Source: JAQIBY01 sp051747965
GTDB lineage: Bacteria; Bacteroidota; Bacteroidia; Bacteroidales; ML635J-15
Assembly (NCBI GenBank): GCA_051747965.1
Contig: JBNJGS010000102.1
Coordinates: forward strand, 1 to 5,432
Direction: 5' to 3'
Length of the DNA stretch: 5,432 bases
Below, one piece after another: positions 1 through 5,432 of this stretch (the stretch's first letter is position 1; every line of letters begins with the position of its first letter). Position numbers and translations under genes: made by a program. The notes beneath the pieces are model-generated. The model worked only from the letters and a program-made list of their open reading frames with translations, made no database searches and had not been told where the DNA came from.

Positions 1-52
1 GTTTGAGGTTGAAGGTTTGAGGTTGAAGGTTTGAGGTTGAAGGTTTGAGGTT
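1..52. repeat. 14-base tandem repeat array (about 3.6 units)
   Basis: Three exact head-to-tail copies of the 14-base unit GTTTGAGGTTGAAG lie at 1-14, 15-28 and 29-42, followed by a partial unit (GTTTGAGGTT) that runs into the T-run before the hairpin element at 55. The array may continue left of the window. A single degenerate unit, TTTGAGGTTCGAAGG, lies at 1761-1775 in the same position just before the second copy of the element. The unit therefore belongs to the 5' flank of the element and has been expanded only here, plausibly by slippage. No coding or protein-binding role can be seen. Confidence 0.9.
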
Positions 53-54
53 TT

Positions 55-214
55 ATGATTTGGGCGCCCGGGCGGCCTTCGGTTTCAAGCAGTCTCAGCA
101 ATGCACGGAAAAATATGTTGCAGCAGGAGCTCCGCTTGTCGCTATGCTGCTGCCATTTTCCTGTACATTGCTTTCGGCTGGCTTTCCACCTGCGTCCTGG
201 CGCGGGAAAGATCA
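55..214 (+). repeat. Dispersed 160-base hairpin element, copy A
   Basis: This segment is identical, base for base, to 1781-1940. It is GC-rich (87 of 150 bases at 61-210) beside very AT-rich leader DNA. Hand folding gives one long imperfect hairpin of about 47 pairs: 56-61/209-214, 64-68/199-203, 70-74/193-197, 81-83/188-190, 87-90/181-184, 97-103/166-172, 105-106/163-164, 107-112/156-161, 120-125/145-150 and 128-130/141-143, with a 10-base loop at 131-140. The closing pairs TGAT/ATCA coincide with the limits of the identity to copy B. An open frame (55-282) runs through it, but its reading is low-complexity, cysteine- and serine-rich and unlike a protein. The element is best read as a non-autonomous palindromic repeat (REP- or MITE-like) or a structured RNA; the family is not recognised with certainty. 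Confidence 0.85.
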
Positions 215-302
215 TTAGCAGGAAGATAGCAAATCATTCCCGAGCAATTGAATACATAATTTTTGCAAGAAAATCCAAGTGATGACTGAAAATCATAAAC
301 GA

Positions 303-324
303 ATAATTGGTTCGCATCAATTAT
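303..324. repeat. Short inverted repeat in the leader region
   Basis: ATAATTG (303-309) and CAATTAT (318-324) are perfect inverted repeats of 7 bases separated by 8. It is AT-rich, with no following T-run, so a terminator is unlikely. It lies about 80 bases before the candidate promoter and could be a regulator site or chance in AT-rich DNA. Confidence 0.35.
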
Positions 325-404
325 GCAATGAAATAACTGAAACTTGTGTTTTACCTTTGTATTAATGACAAAGGCAAATTGTTATCCTAAAAAGCATTAA
401 AATA

Positions 405-434
405 TTGCTTTTAACGTAATATTCCTTATTTTTA
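405..434 (+). promoter_or_regulatory. Candidate Bacteroidota-type promoter for the lipoprotein/barrel operon
   Basis: TTG at 405-407 (in ATTGC) and TATTTTTA at 427-434 are 19 bases apart. This fits the known Bacteroidota pattern of a TTG-type -33 box and a TAnnTTTG -7 box, with the final G replaced by A. A start near 440 would give a leader of about 57 bases before the ATG at 498. A closer -7 match, TACCTTTG at 352-359, exists further upstream but I see no good -33 box at the right distance. No clear Shine-Dalgarno sequence precedes the ATG; the A-rich stretch before it is typical of this phylum. Confidence 0.4.
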
Positions 435-497
435 CATCTTGTGGTGTGCAGATAACAAGCACAGAAGTCAATAAAACACTTATAAATTAAAACACAG

Positions 498-1010
498 ATG
501 AAACCCTTTGTAATTTTCTTAATTAGCCTCGCTGTATTGGTATCCAGTTGCTCTGATGAGGAGGCAGATATGCGCTTGTCCAACCTGGAGACGCCTGTAG
601 TAACGGGGTATGAATGGCGGGATGTAAATGCACAGCTGGTTAAAACCATTGGCACTCCAAACATTAAATTGGGTAACGAGTCTAATGATTATTTCTCTGC
701 CTATTATTTCAAATCCTATCCCAATCCTTGCTCTGATGAATTGGCTGTTTTTGTGAAAATGCCAAACCCTGACCAAACAATCAAAAGCTGGATTGTTCAG
801 GCACAATACACGGATCAGGTGACGAATAGCCCAAATCAGATTGGCAACAGTGTGACAATGCATGCCGGTGGAGCGCCCATACTGCAACAGGAGTTTTCGG
901 GTAATGTAACAATCTTTGATGTCAGTGAGCTTAAGAACGGATATTACCGGTTATACCTGCGGGTTGATGGCATTCTTCTTTATGATAACATTTATGTAAA
1001 CAGAAATTAA
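498..1010 (+). CDS. Probable surface-exposed lipoprotein with a sorting-domain-like beta fold
   Basis: A 170-residue protein with a lipoprotein signal: Lys2, a hydrophobic stretch (residues 4-15) and lipobox VSSC with the acylated cysteine at 18. The residues after it, SDEE (19-22), resemble the acidic lipoprotein export signal that sends Bacteroidota lipoproteins to the outer face of the outer membrane. The later part has the look of a small beta-sandwich: YPNPCSDEL at 74-82 and DVSELKNGYYRLYLRVDG at 141-158, ending in IYVNRN. This resembles the C-terminal sorting domain of type IX secretion cargo (YPNP start, then 'DVSEL..G.Y.L' strands), though here it is most of the protein and is joined to a lipobox. 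The specific function is unknown. The ATG at 498 is the only start that includes the signal. The next gene begins 11 bases downstream, so the two are probably one transcript. Lipoprotein assignment is firm; fold assignment is by eye. Confidence 0.87.
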   Translation: MKPFVIFLISLAVLVSSCSDEEADMRLSNLETPVVTGYEWRDVNAQLVKTIGTPNIKLGNESNDYFSAYYFKSYPNPCSDELAVFVKMPNPDQTIKSWIVQAQYTDQVTNSPNQIGNSVTMHAGGAPILQQEFSGNVTIFDVSELKNGYYRLYLRVDGILLYDNIYVNRN

Positions 1011-1021
1011 AACGATAAATT

Positions 1022-1546
1022 ATGAAATGTAAAAGATTATTAATTGCCTTGTTTTTTGTGTTGGTGAGCTCTTTTGTACATGCTCAGGAATCTCCAAAAG
1101 TCGGTCTCAGTGGTTCACTTCAAGGTAGTCAGTTTGGGGTGCAGGTTCCGGTTTGGGTAGGAGAAAAAACAGTTATTGCCCCGGCCTTTGAATTCAAATT
1201 TGCTGAAAAAGTAGGGACAGATATTGGCATTGCACTTACTCCACGTTTTTATTTTCAAAAGAAAACAATCTCCCCTTATATCGGATTTCGAATCGGAGCA
1301 TTGATTAATAAGCCTTATTCTGACCCTAATATTTTCACAGGTACCACAGAAGAAGAGAGTACTACCTATGATTTTCTTGGTGGACTGGCTTTTGGCGGGG
1401 AGTATTTTCTGGCAGATCATTTTAGCTTTGGAGTAGAATTGCAGGCCAATATGACTAAATCTGACCCTGAATCTGATCGGTTTGGAAATCCAGGTAAAAT
1501 AAATGTCAATACTGGTACAATGCTTATCGCTACGGTTTATTTTTAA
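1022..1546 (+). CDS. Small outer-membrane beta-barrel-like protein
   Basis: A 174-residue protein with a classical Sec signal peptide: MKCKR, a hydrophobic core (residues 6-18) and a VHA cleavage site after Ala21, leaving about 153 mature residues. The rest alternates polar and hydrophobic residues with many aromatics and glycines (for example TPRFYFQKK, SPYIGFRIGA, FLGGLAFGGEYFLADHFSFG) and ends in TVYF, a terminal Phe as in proteins assembled by the BAM complex. Length and pattern suit an 8-stranded barrel of the OmpA/OmpX-like 'outer membrane beta-barrel' type common in Bacteroidota. Strands probably include residues near 68-77, 82-91, 116-126, 132-143 and 163-174. It follows the lipoprotein gene by 11 bases, so the two may be made together and even associate at the outer membrane; that is inference. 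Ligand and role are unknown. Confidence 0.85.
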   Translation: MKCKRLLIALFFVLVSSFVHAQESPKVGLSGSLQGSQFGVQVPVWVGEKTVIAPAFEFKFAEKVGTDIGIALTPRFYFQKKTISPYIGFRIGALINKPYSDPNIFTGTTEEESTTYDFLGGLAFGGEYFLADHFSFGVELQANMTKSDPESDRFGNPGKINVNTGTMLIATVYF

Positions 1547-1661
1547 AATACGGATTCTAAGACCCGGCTTTCATTATAAGCATAAAAAAAATCATTAATT
1601 ACAAAGCAAGGGGTGTTGATGATTTAGGCAAGTTTTGATAAGCTCAACGCATCTCTATGCA

Positions 1662-1712
1662 GGTTGAAGGTCCCGATATCAGTCGTTCCTCCTTCATCGG
1701 GATATCCTCAAC
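1662..1712. repeat. Imperfect inverted repeat with GATATC cores
   Basis: GGTTGAAGGTCCCGAT (from 1662) and ATCGGGATATCCTCAACC (to 1712) are imperfect inverted repeats: GGTTGA/TCAACC at the ends and CCCGAT/ATCGGG inside, with small bulges between. The right arm CCTTCATCGGGATATC (1691-1706) recurs as CCTTATCCGGGATATC at 2143-2158, right beside copy C of the hairpin element. The pair may mark a second repeat family, or the outer part of the same one. No T-run follows, so it is not a typical terminator. Confidence 0.55.
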
Positions 1713-1780
1713 CATCCCAATTCGCTGCGTTACCACTTGCAAATTGTGGGTTTCGGATGATTTGAGGTTCGAAGGTTTTT

Positions 1781-1940
1781 ATGATTTGGGCGCCCGGGCG
1801 GCCTTCGGTTTCAAGCAGTCTCAGCAATGCACGGAAAAATATGTTGCAGCAGGAGCTCCGCTTGTCGCTATGCTGCTGCCATTTTCCTGTACATTGCTTT
1901 CGGCTGGCTTTCCACCTGCGTCCTGGCGCGGGAAAGATCA
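1781..1940 (+). repeat. Dispersed 160-base hairpin element, copy B
   Basis: This copy is identical to 55-214 over 160 bases and in the same orientation. Identity ends at ATCA (1937-1940), then the flanks differ (ATATTT here, TTAGCA after copy A). On the left the flanks are related but not identical (a longer T-run and a single degenerate 14-base unit). The hairpin pairs are those of copy A shifted by 1726, closing with 1782-1785/1937-1940 and with the apical loop at 1857-1866. Exact identity points to a recent copying event or gene conversion. Copies A and B together bracket the lipoprotein/barrel operon as direct repeats. Confidence 0.85.
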
Positions 1941-1960
1941 ATATTTGGAAATTATTTTTT

Positions 1961-2142
1961 TGATGCAGCATTTTTTTGCGGCAGGACAAAGCCGGAAAGC
2001 CTGCCCACAGTAAGGCGATACTGTTGCTGCTGTGGCAGAGCGACCGGATGGAAGCTCCTGTCCACAGGATGCAACAGCCGCCGAACCAGGGCAGCTTGCA
2101 GGCGGAGGCCGGTTAGCCGGTAGGCGGAGCCGCCCATATCAT
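1961..2142 (-). repeat. Dispersed hairpin element, diverged copy C (reverse orientation)
   Basis: Read on the minus strand, this stretch starts ATGATATGGGCGGC and ends GCATCA, like copies A and B (ATGATTTGGGCGCC ... GATCA). Conserved inner blocks are GTTGCA, CAGGAGCT, GTCGCT and CTGCCA near the apex, and GGCTTTCC followed by GTCCTG(C/G)CGC near the far end. In that last 28-base block I count 22 identities by eye. It also folds as a full-length hairpin: 1961-1964/2138-2141, 1978-1982/2129-2133, 1997-1999/2095-2097, 2001-2006/2089-2094, 2014-2017/2079-2082, 2021-2027/2071-2077, 2030-2035/2062-2067 and 2038-2041/2054-2057. It is about 20 bases longer than A and B, from insertions in the outer stem and apex. 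Open frames on both strands here look spurious. Confidence 0.7.
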
Positions 2143-2284
2143 CCTTATCCGGGATATCAGACATCTGAATTGTTCGTGAACCCCATGGCAATATTCCTAT
2201 TCTTTTTCACCAACCGGATAGAACAAAACAATTACCATCAACAGGTGTTCTAATAAGGTATACTATTTGACAATTTTACTAAAT

Positions 2285-4543
2285 ATGAAAATAACATTTG
2301 TAGGTACATATCCGCCCCGCCAGTGCGGCATAGGCACCTTTACCAACAACTTAATTAAATCCATTGTTGGTAATACCGGAAACAAGAATATCAGTGATTT
2401 AGCCAGTGTAATCGCGATCAATGATCCCGGTGAAGAGGATTCTTATGATTACCAAAACGAAGTTAGACTTACCATTCGTCAGGACATCCAAAGCGACTAC
2501 ATCAATGCTGCAAGATACATAAATCTGAGTGACTCCCAGGCCTGCATTCTGAACCATGAGTTCGGCATTTTTGGAGGTGATGATGGTGTCTATATCCTTT
2601 CCATGCTTTACAGGCTGGAAATTCCTGTGATCGTAATATTTCACACCGTGTTAAGCGAACCTTCTTTTGTACAGGAAAACATCGTAAGGACAATTGGAAA
2701 ACTGGCGCATAAGGTTGTTGTGATGAGCCAGAAAGCAAAAACTTTGTTGCAAAAACATTATGATATTCCTGCTGATCAGATTGACATCATTGAACACGGG
2801 GTTCCGTATTATCCCGGCATCTCTCATCAGACCATCAAGGAGAAATTCAATTTCAGTGGTCAAAAGGTCTTGCTGACTTTTGGTCTCCTCAGCCGCAACA
2901 AAGGCATAGAAACGGTCATCAATGCCTTGCCTGCAGTGGTAAAAAAACATCCGGAAGTTTTATATCTGGTTATCGGGGAAACCCATCCTCATGTATTTAA
3001 GCATGCCGGCGAGGAATACAGAAACTATCTGAATCTGCTGGTAAAACGGCATAAGCTTGAAAACAATGTTACCTTTTTAAAAACATTTCTCAGTGAAGAA
3101 GACTTGTTTGAATACCTGAGGGCATGCGATATCTATATCACACCATATCTCAATGAAGCTCAGATCACAAGTGGTACACTTTCTTATGCTGTTGGTGCCG
3201 GCGCTGCAGTTTTATCAACACCGTACTGGCATGCAAGCGAATTGCTGGCAGATGGAAGAGGCCGACTTTTTGATTTCAATAATTCAAAACAACTGGCTTC
3301 TGTTCTGAATGAAATACTTGATGAGCCGGAAAAAATTGAAAAATTAAGAACCAGTGCCTTTGAATATGGGAGAAATTTACGCTGGCAGCTTATCGGAAGT
3401 AAATATTTATCACTTGTGGAATCCATCAGTCAGGTTGAGCCTCCTCCTAAAGTAGATAAAAGGCTTATTGTTGACACATCCATGCTTCCCGATTTTGACC
3501 TCGACCATGTCAAACGACTCACCGATGATACCGGGATTGTGCAACATGCCAGATATGGAATTCCCAATCTGAAAGAAGGGTATTGTCTTGATGACAATGC
3601 CAGAGCACTGATTATGGCACTGATGTCGTACCGGCAGGACAAGGATCCGGTGGCACTGGATTATATTCAGATTTACCTGAGTTACATTCAGTATATGCAA
3701 ACAGATACTGGTACATTCCGCAATTTTTTGAGTTTCAACCGGAATTTTCTGGACGAGGTAGGCAGTGAAGATTCTTTCGGGCGAACAATCTGGGCATTGG
3801 GATACCTTGTTTCACATTCTCCAAAACTGTCGTACAAGGAGTTCGGGACAGAGTTGTTCAACAATTCTGTCAATCATTTCGATCATCTCAATCATCTCAG
3901 AGGTATGGCCAATACAATAATTGGTATCAGTTACTATTTGAAAAGTCACAGCTCCGACGAAGAGATGCAGCAGAAAATGAATAAACTGGCCACAAAACTT
4001 ACAGATGCATATGAGGCAAACAGTGATGATGACTGGCCCTGGTTTGAAAATGCCTTAACGTATGACAATGCAATCCTGCCCCTGAGTCTGTTTCATGTGG
4101 TTGAAATTACCGGCAATGAGTATATCAAAGACATAGCAGTAAAAAGCATGAAATTTCTGGAAGAGGTTACCCTGAGCAAAGGATATCTTTCCATTGTCGG
4201 TAGCGAAGGATGGTACCCCAAAGGTGGTAAACGCGCAGAGTTCGACCAGCAATCTACTGATACCATGGCCATTGTACGCATGTTTTTTCAGGCATACAAG
4301 GTGACAAAGGATATTTCATGCCTGGAAAAAATGTTCCTCTCCTATTTGTGGTATCTTGGTGAAAATGAGCTGCGCATTCCGCTGTATGACTATGAAACCA
4401 GCGGTTGTTGCGACGGATTAAAAAGCAGTGGTGTTAACCGCAACCAGGGAGCAGAGAGTACGCTGGCATACCTGATATCACACATTACAGTGCTCAATTC
4501 CATGGAATATGAATTTGACCATCAAAATAATTCATCATCATGA
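2285..4543 (+). CDS. GT4 family glycosyltransferase fused to a C-terminal helical toroid-like domain
   Basis: A 752-residue, probably cytoplasmic enzyme. Residues 1-385 are a GT-B glycosyltransferase of family 4: the N-terminal loop GTYPPRQCGIGTF (7-19), HEFG (91-94), FHT (119-121), HG (171-172), the start of the nucleotide-sugar domain FGLLSRNKGIE (199-209, with Arg204 and Lys206 placed to bind donor phosphates), and SGTLSYAVGAGAAVLSTPYW (296-315) followed by ELLADGRG (319-326). Residues from about 391 to 740 form a second, helix-rich domain with repeated acidic-aromatic motifs: CLDDNARAL (434-442), GTFRNFLSFNRNF (476-488), DDDWPWFENALTYDNA (581-596), GWYPKGG (642-648) and NQGAEST (720-726). 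These suggest an (alpha/alpha)6 six-hairpin glycosidase-like fold of unassigned activity. Donor and acceptor are unknown; mannose is a guess from the neighbour. The ATG at 2285 gives the usual MKITFVGTYPP start. An in-frame TTG at 2267 with AAGG 8 bases before it would add six residues and seems less likely. Confidence 0.88.
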   Translation: MKITFVGTYPPRQCGIGTFTNNLIKSIVGNTGNKNISDLASVIAINDPGEEDSYDYQNEVRLTIRQDIQSDYINAARYINLSDSQACILNHEFGIFGGDDGVYILSMLYRLEIPVIVIFHTVLSEPSFVQENIVRTIGKLAHKVVVMSQKAKTLLQKHYDIPADQIDIIEHGVPYYPGISHQTIKEKFNFSGQKVLLTFGLLSRNKGIETVINALPAVVKKHPEVLYLVIGETHPHVFKHAGEEYRNYLNLLVKRHKLENNVTFLKTFLSEEDLFEYLRACDIYITPYLNEAQITSGTLSYAVGAGAAVLSTPYWHASELLADGRGRLFDFNNSKQLASVLNEILDEPEKIEKLRTSAFEYGRNLRWQLIGSKYLSLVESISQVEPPPKVDKRLIVDTSMLPDFDLDHVKRLTDDTGIVQHARYGIPNLKEGYCLDDNARALIMALMSYRQDKDPVALDYIQIYLSYIQYMQTDTGTFRNFLSFNRNFLDEVGSEDSFGRTIWALGYLVSHSPKLSYKEFGTELFNNSVNHFDHLNHLRGMANTIIGISYYLKSHSSDEEMQQKMNKLATKLTDAYEANSDDDWPWFENALTYDNAILPLSLFHVVEITGNEYIKDIAVKSMKFLEEVTLSKGYLSIVGSEGWYPKGGKRAEFDQQSTDTMAIVRMFFQAYKVTKDISCLEKMFLSYLWYLGENELRIPLYDYETSGCCDGLKSSGVNRNQGAESTLAYLISHITVLNSMEYEFDHQNNSSS

Positions 4544-5432
4544 GTATCATCCAGCGACATAAAGGAAATCCAATACTAAGCAAGGAGGATGTCCCCTATC
4601 CTGTAGCTACAGTGCACAATGCAGCGGTCGTTAAGCATCAGGATCAATATGTTATGGTTTTCCGCTCGCACCGCCGCAATGGCCGGTCGATTCTGGGAAA
4701 AGCAGTGTCTCAGAATGGCTTTGATTTTACTGTGGATCCAAAACCTTTTATGCTTCCCGAGGAAACCGGGATTTTTGCTGAGTATGAAGAGCATGGCATT
4801 GAAGATCCGCGGATTACGTTTATTGATGGGGAATACCTGCTTACCTACAGTGCTTATTCGCCGCATGGTGTCCGCATTGGCCTTGCCAGAACCAGGGATT
4901 TTACTCATATCCAGCGGATTTCCCTGATTACGCAGGCGGATTACAGAAATGTGGTAATCTTCCCGGAAAAATTCAACGGCATGTACGCACGGCTCGACAG
5001 GCCGCATTCTGAAATCAGCCCCTGGTCGATGTGGATATCCTATTCTCCGGATTTAATTCACTGGGGAAAAAGCAAACTCATCATGAAACCCATGCCATAT
5101 CACTGGGATCAGATGAAAATCGGCCCGGGAGCCCCGCCCATAAAAACCAAAAAAGGCTGGCTGAACATCTACCACGGTGTGTTCCCTACCATGGATGGAA
5201 GTGTTTATCGCCTTGGTGTGGCTCTACACGATCTGAAAGATCCATCGAAGATTATTGCGGTTGGCGATGAATGGATTTTACAACCCGAAGAAATGTATGA
5301 GATTACAGGCTATGTCCACAATGTGGTATTCACCTGCGGGGCCGTGCCTGAAGACGACGGAACATTGAAACTGTACTGGGGAGGAGCTGACACGGTGATG
5401 TGTGCCGGAACAGCCAGGATTGATGAGTTGGT
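4540..5432 (+). CDS. GH130 family beta-mannoside phosphorylase-like enzyme (3' end missing)
   Basis: The frame is open to the window edge (297 complete codons); family members usually run to about 320-350 residues, so only the last few dozen are missing. GH130 enzymes reversibly phosphorolyse beta-mannosides to mannose 1-phosphate on a five-bladed beta-propeller. Motifs in order: HNAAVV (26-31), FRSH (41-44), GIEDPRIT (86-93), RNVVIFPEK (136-144), YARLDRP (149-155), KIGPGAPPIKT (193-203), GWLNIYHG (206-213) and YWGGADTV (279-286). Asp89 in EDPR matches the family's general acid. Arg136, Asn137, Arg154, Lys193, His212 and Asp284 sit at the spacing of phosphate-site residues known from gut GH130_2 mannoside phosphorylases (from memory), which favours a phosphorylase over a hydrolase. 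The linkage (beta-1,4 or beta-1,2) cannot be decided. No signal peptide, so cytoplasmic. Its ATG overlaps the TGA of the glycosyltransferase gene in ATGA, implying coupled translation. Confidence 0.92.
   Translation, partial: MSIIQRHKGNPILSKEDVPYPVATVHNAAVVKHQDQYVMVFRSHRRNGRSILGKAVSQNGFDFTVDPKPFMLPEETGIFAEYEEHGIEDPRITFIDGEYLLTYSAYSPHGVRIGLARTRDFTHIQRISLITQADYRNVVIFPEKFNGMYARLDRPHSEISPWSMWISYSPDLIHWGKSKLIMKPMPYHWDQMKIGPGAPPIKTKKGWLNIYHGVFPTMDGSVYRLGVALHDLKDPSKIIAVGDEWILQPEEMYEITGYVHNVVFTCGAVPEDDGTLKLYWGGADTVMCAGTARIDEL

Larger units (their letters stand above)
1547..2284. other. Gene-free, repeat-rich intergenic region
   Basis: About 740 bases between the two operons hold no convincing gene. 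Short open frames occur on both strands where the DNA is GC-rich, but they lie within repeats, change character at repeat edges, and their translations are rich in Cys, Arg, Gln and Ser. The region contains an inverted repeat (1662-1712), a single degenerate copy of the 14-base unit (1761-1775), hairpin element copies B (1781-1940, plus strand) and C (1961-2142, minus strand), and an AT-rich stretch (about 2160-2284) that must hold the promoter of the glycosyltransferase operon. No promoter there matches well enough to call, and no clear terminator follows the stop at 1546. Confidence 0.75.

Noticed and set aside
1..52. CRISPR array
   Set aside because: The 14-base units are directly adjacent with no unique spacers.
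55..282. 75-codon open frame starting in hairpin copy A
   Set aside because: The same N-terminal translation recurs at 1781 only because the DNA repeat is identical; after the repeat ends the two frames diverge at once. Composition and the palindromic DNA argue against a real protein.
1567..1590. Possible terminator after the barrel gene (GCTT/AAGC with a following homopolymer)
   Set aside because: The stem is only 4 pairs and is followed by an A-run, not a T-run, on the coding strand.
1657..2191. Several 60-118-codon open frames on both strands of the intergenic region
   Set aside because: They overlap one another in different frames, cross repeat boundaries, lack translation signals and have translations rich in Cys, Arg, Gln and Ser. 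They are explained by the GC-rich repeats having few stop codons.
2259..2269. TATACTATTTG as a -10/-7 box for the glycosyltransferase operon
   Set aside because: It has one base too many for TAnnTTTG and no matching upstream box at the right spacing, and it would leave a leader of only a few bases before the ATG at 2285.
4576..5007. 143-codon minus-strand open frame and 102-codon plus-strand frame (4619-4927) within the last gene
   Set aside because: Both are shadows of the GH130 reading frame, whose conserved motifs run continuously from 4540 to the window end.

Overview
The window looks like chromosomal DNA of a member of the Bacteroidota. The evidence is AT-rich intergenic DNA with few Shine-Dalgarno sites, a possible Bacteroidota-type promoter (TTG, 19-base spacer, TATTTTTA), a lipoprotein whose cysteine is followed by the acidic stretch SDEE (a surface-export type signal in this phylum), and a glycosyltransferase/GH130 pair of a kind I associate with environmental Bacteroidota. 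I cannot name a genus.

Layout. 1-52 is a 14-base tandem repeat. It runs into a GC-rich 160-base element (copy A, 55-214). An AT-rich leader with a candidate promoter follows. Next comes a two-gene operon: a 170-residue lipoprotein (498-1010) and, 11 bases later, a 174-residue small outer-membrane beta-barrel-like protein (1022-1546). 1547-2284 holds no believable gene but is rich in repeats: an inverted repeat (1662-1712), an exact second copy of the element (copy B, 1781-1940), and 20 bases further a diverged copy on the opposite strand (copy C, 1961-2142). The right half is a second operon: a 752-residue GT4 glycosyltransferase with a C-terminal helical toroid-like domain (2285-4543), overlapping by 4 bases a GH130 mannoside-phosphorylase-like gene (4540 to the window end, incomplete).

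How it works together. The lipoprotein and barrel are probably co-transcribed and both sent to the outer membrane; the role is unknown. The GT4 and GH130 proteins are probably translationally coupled and likely act on one glycan, perhaps a beta-mannoside, with one enzyme building and the other reversibly phosphorolysing it. This is inference from family and context.

The most unusual item is the repeated element. By hand pairing, each copy can fold along its whole length into one long imperfect hairpin. The identity between A and B stops where the hairpin closes (TGAT...ATCA). The diverged copy C keeps the same plan with changed but still complementary stems. This suggests a discrete mobile or structured element rather than a coding remnant. 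No transposase for it lies in the window.
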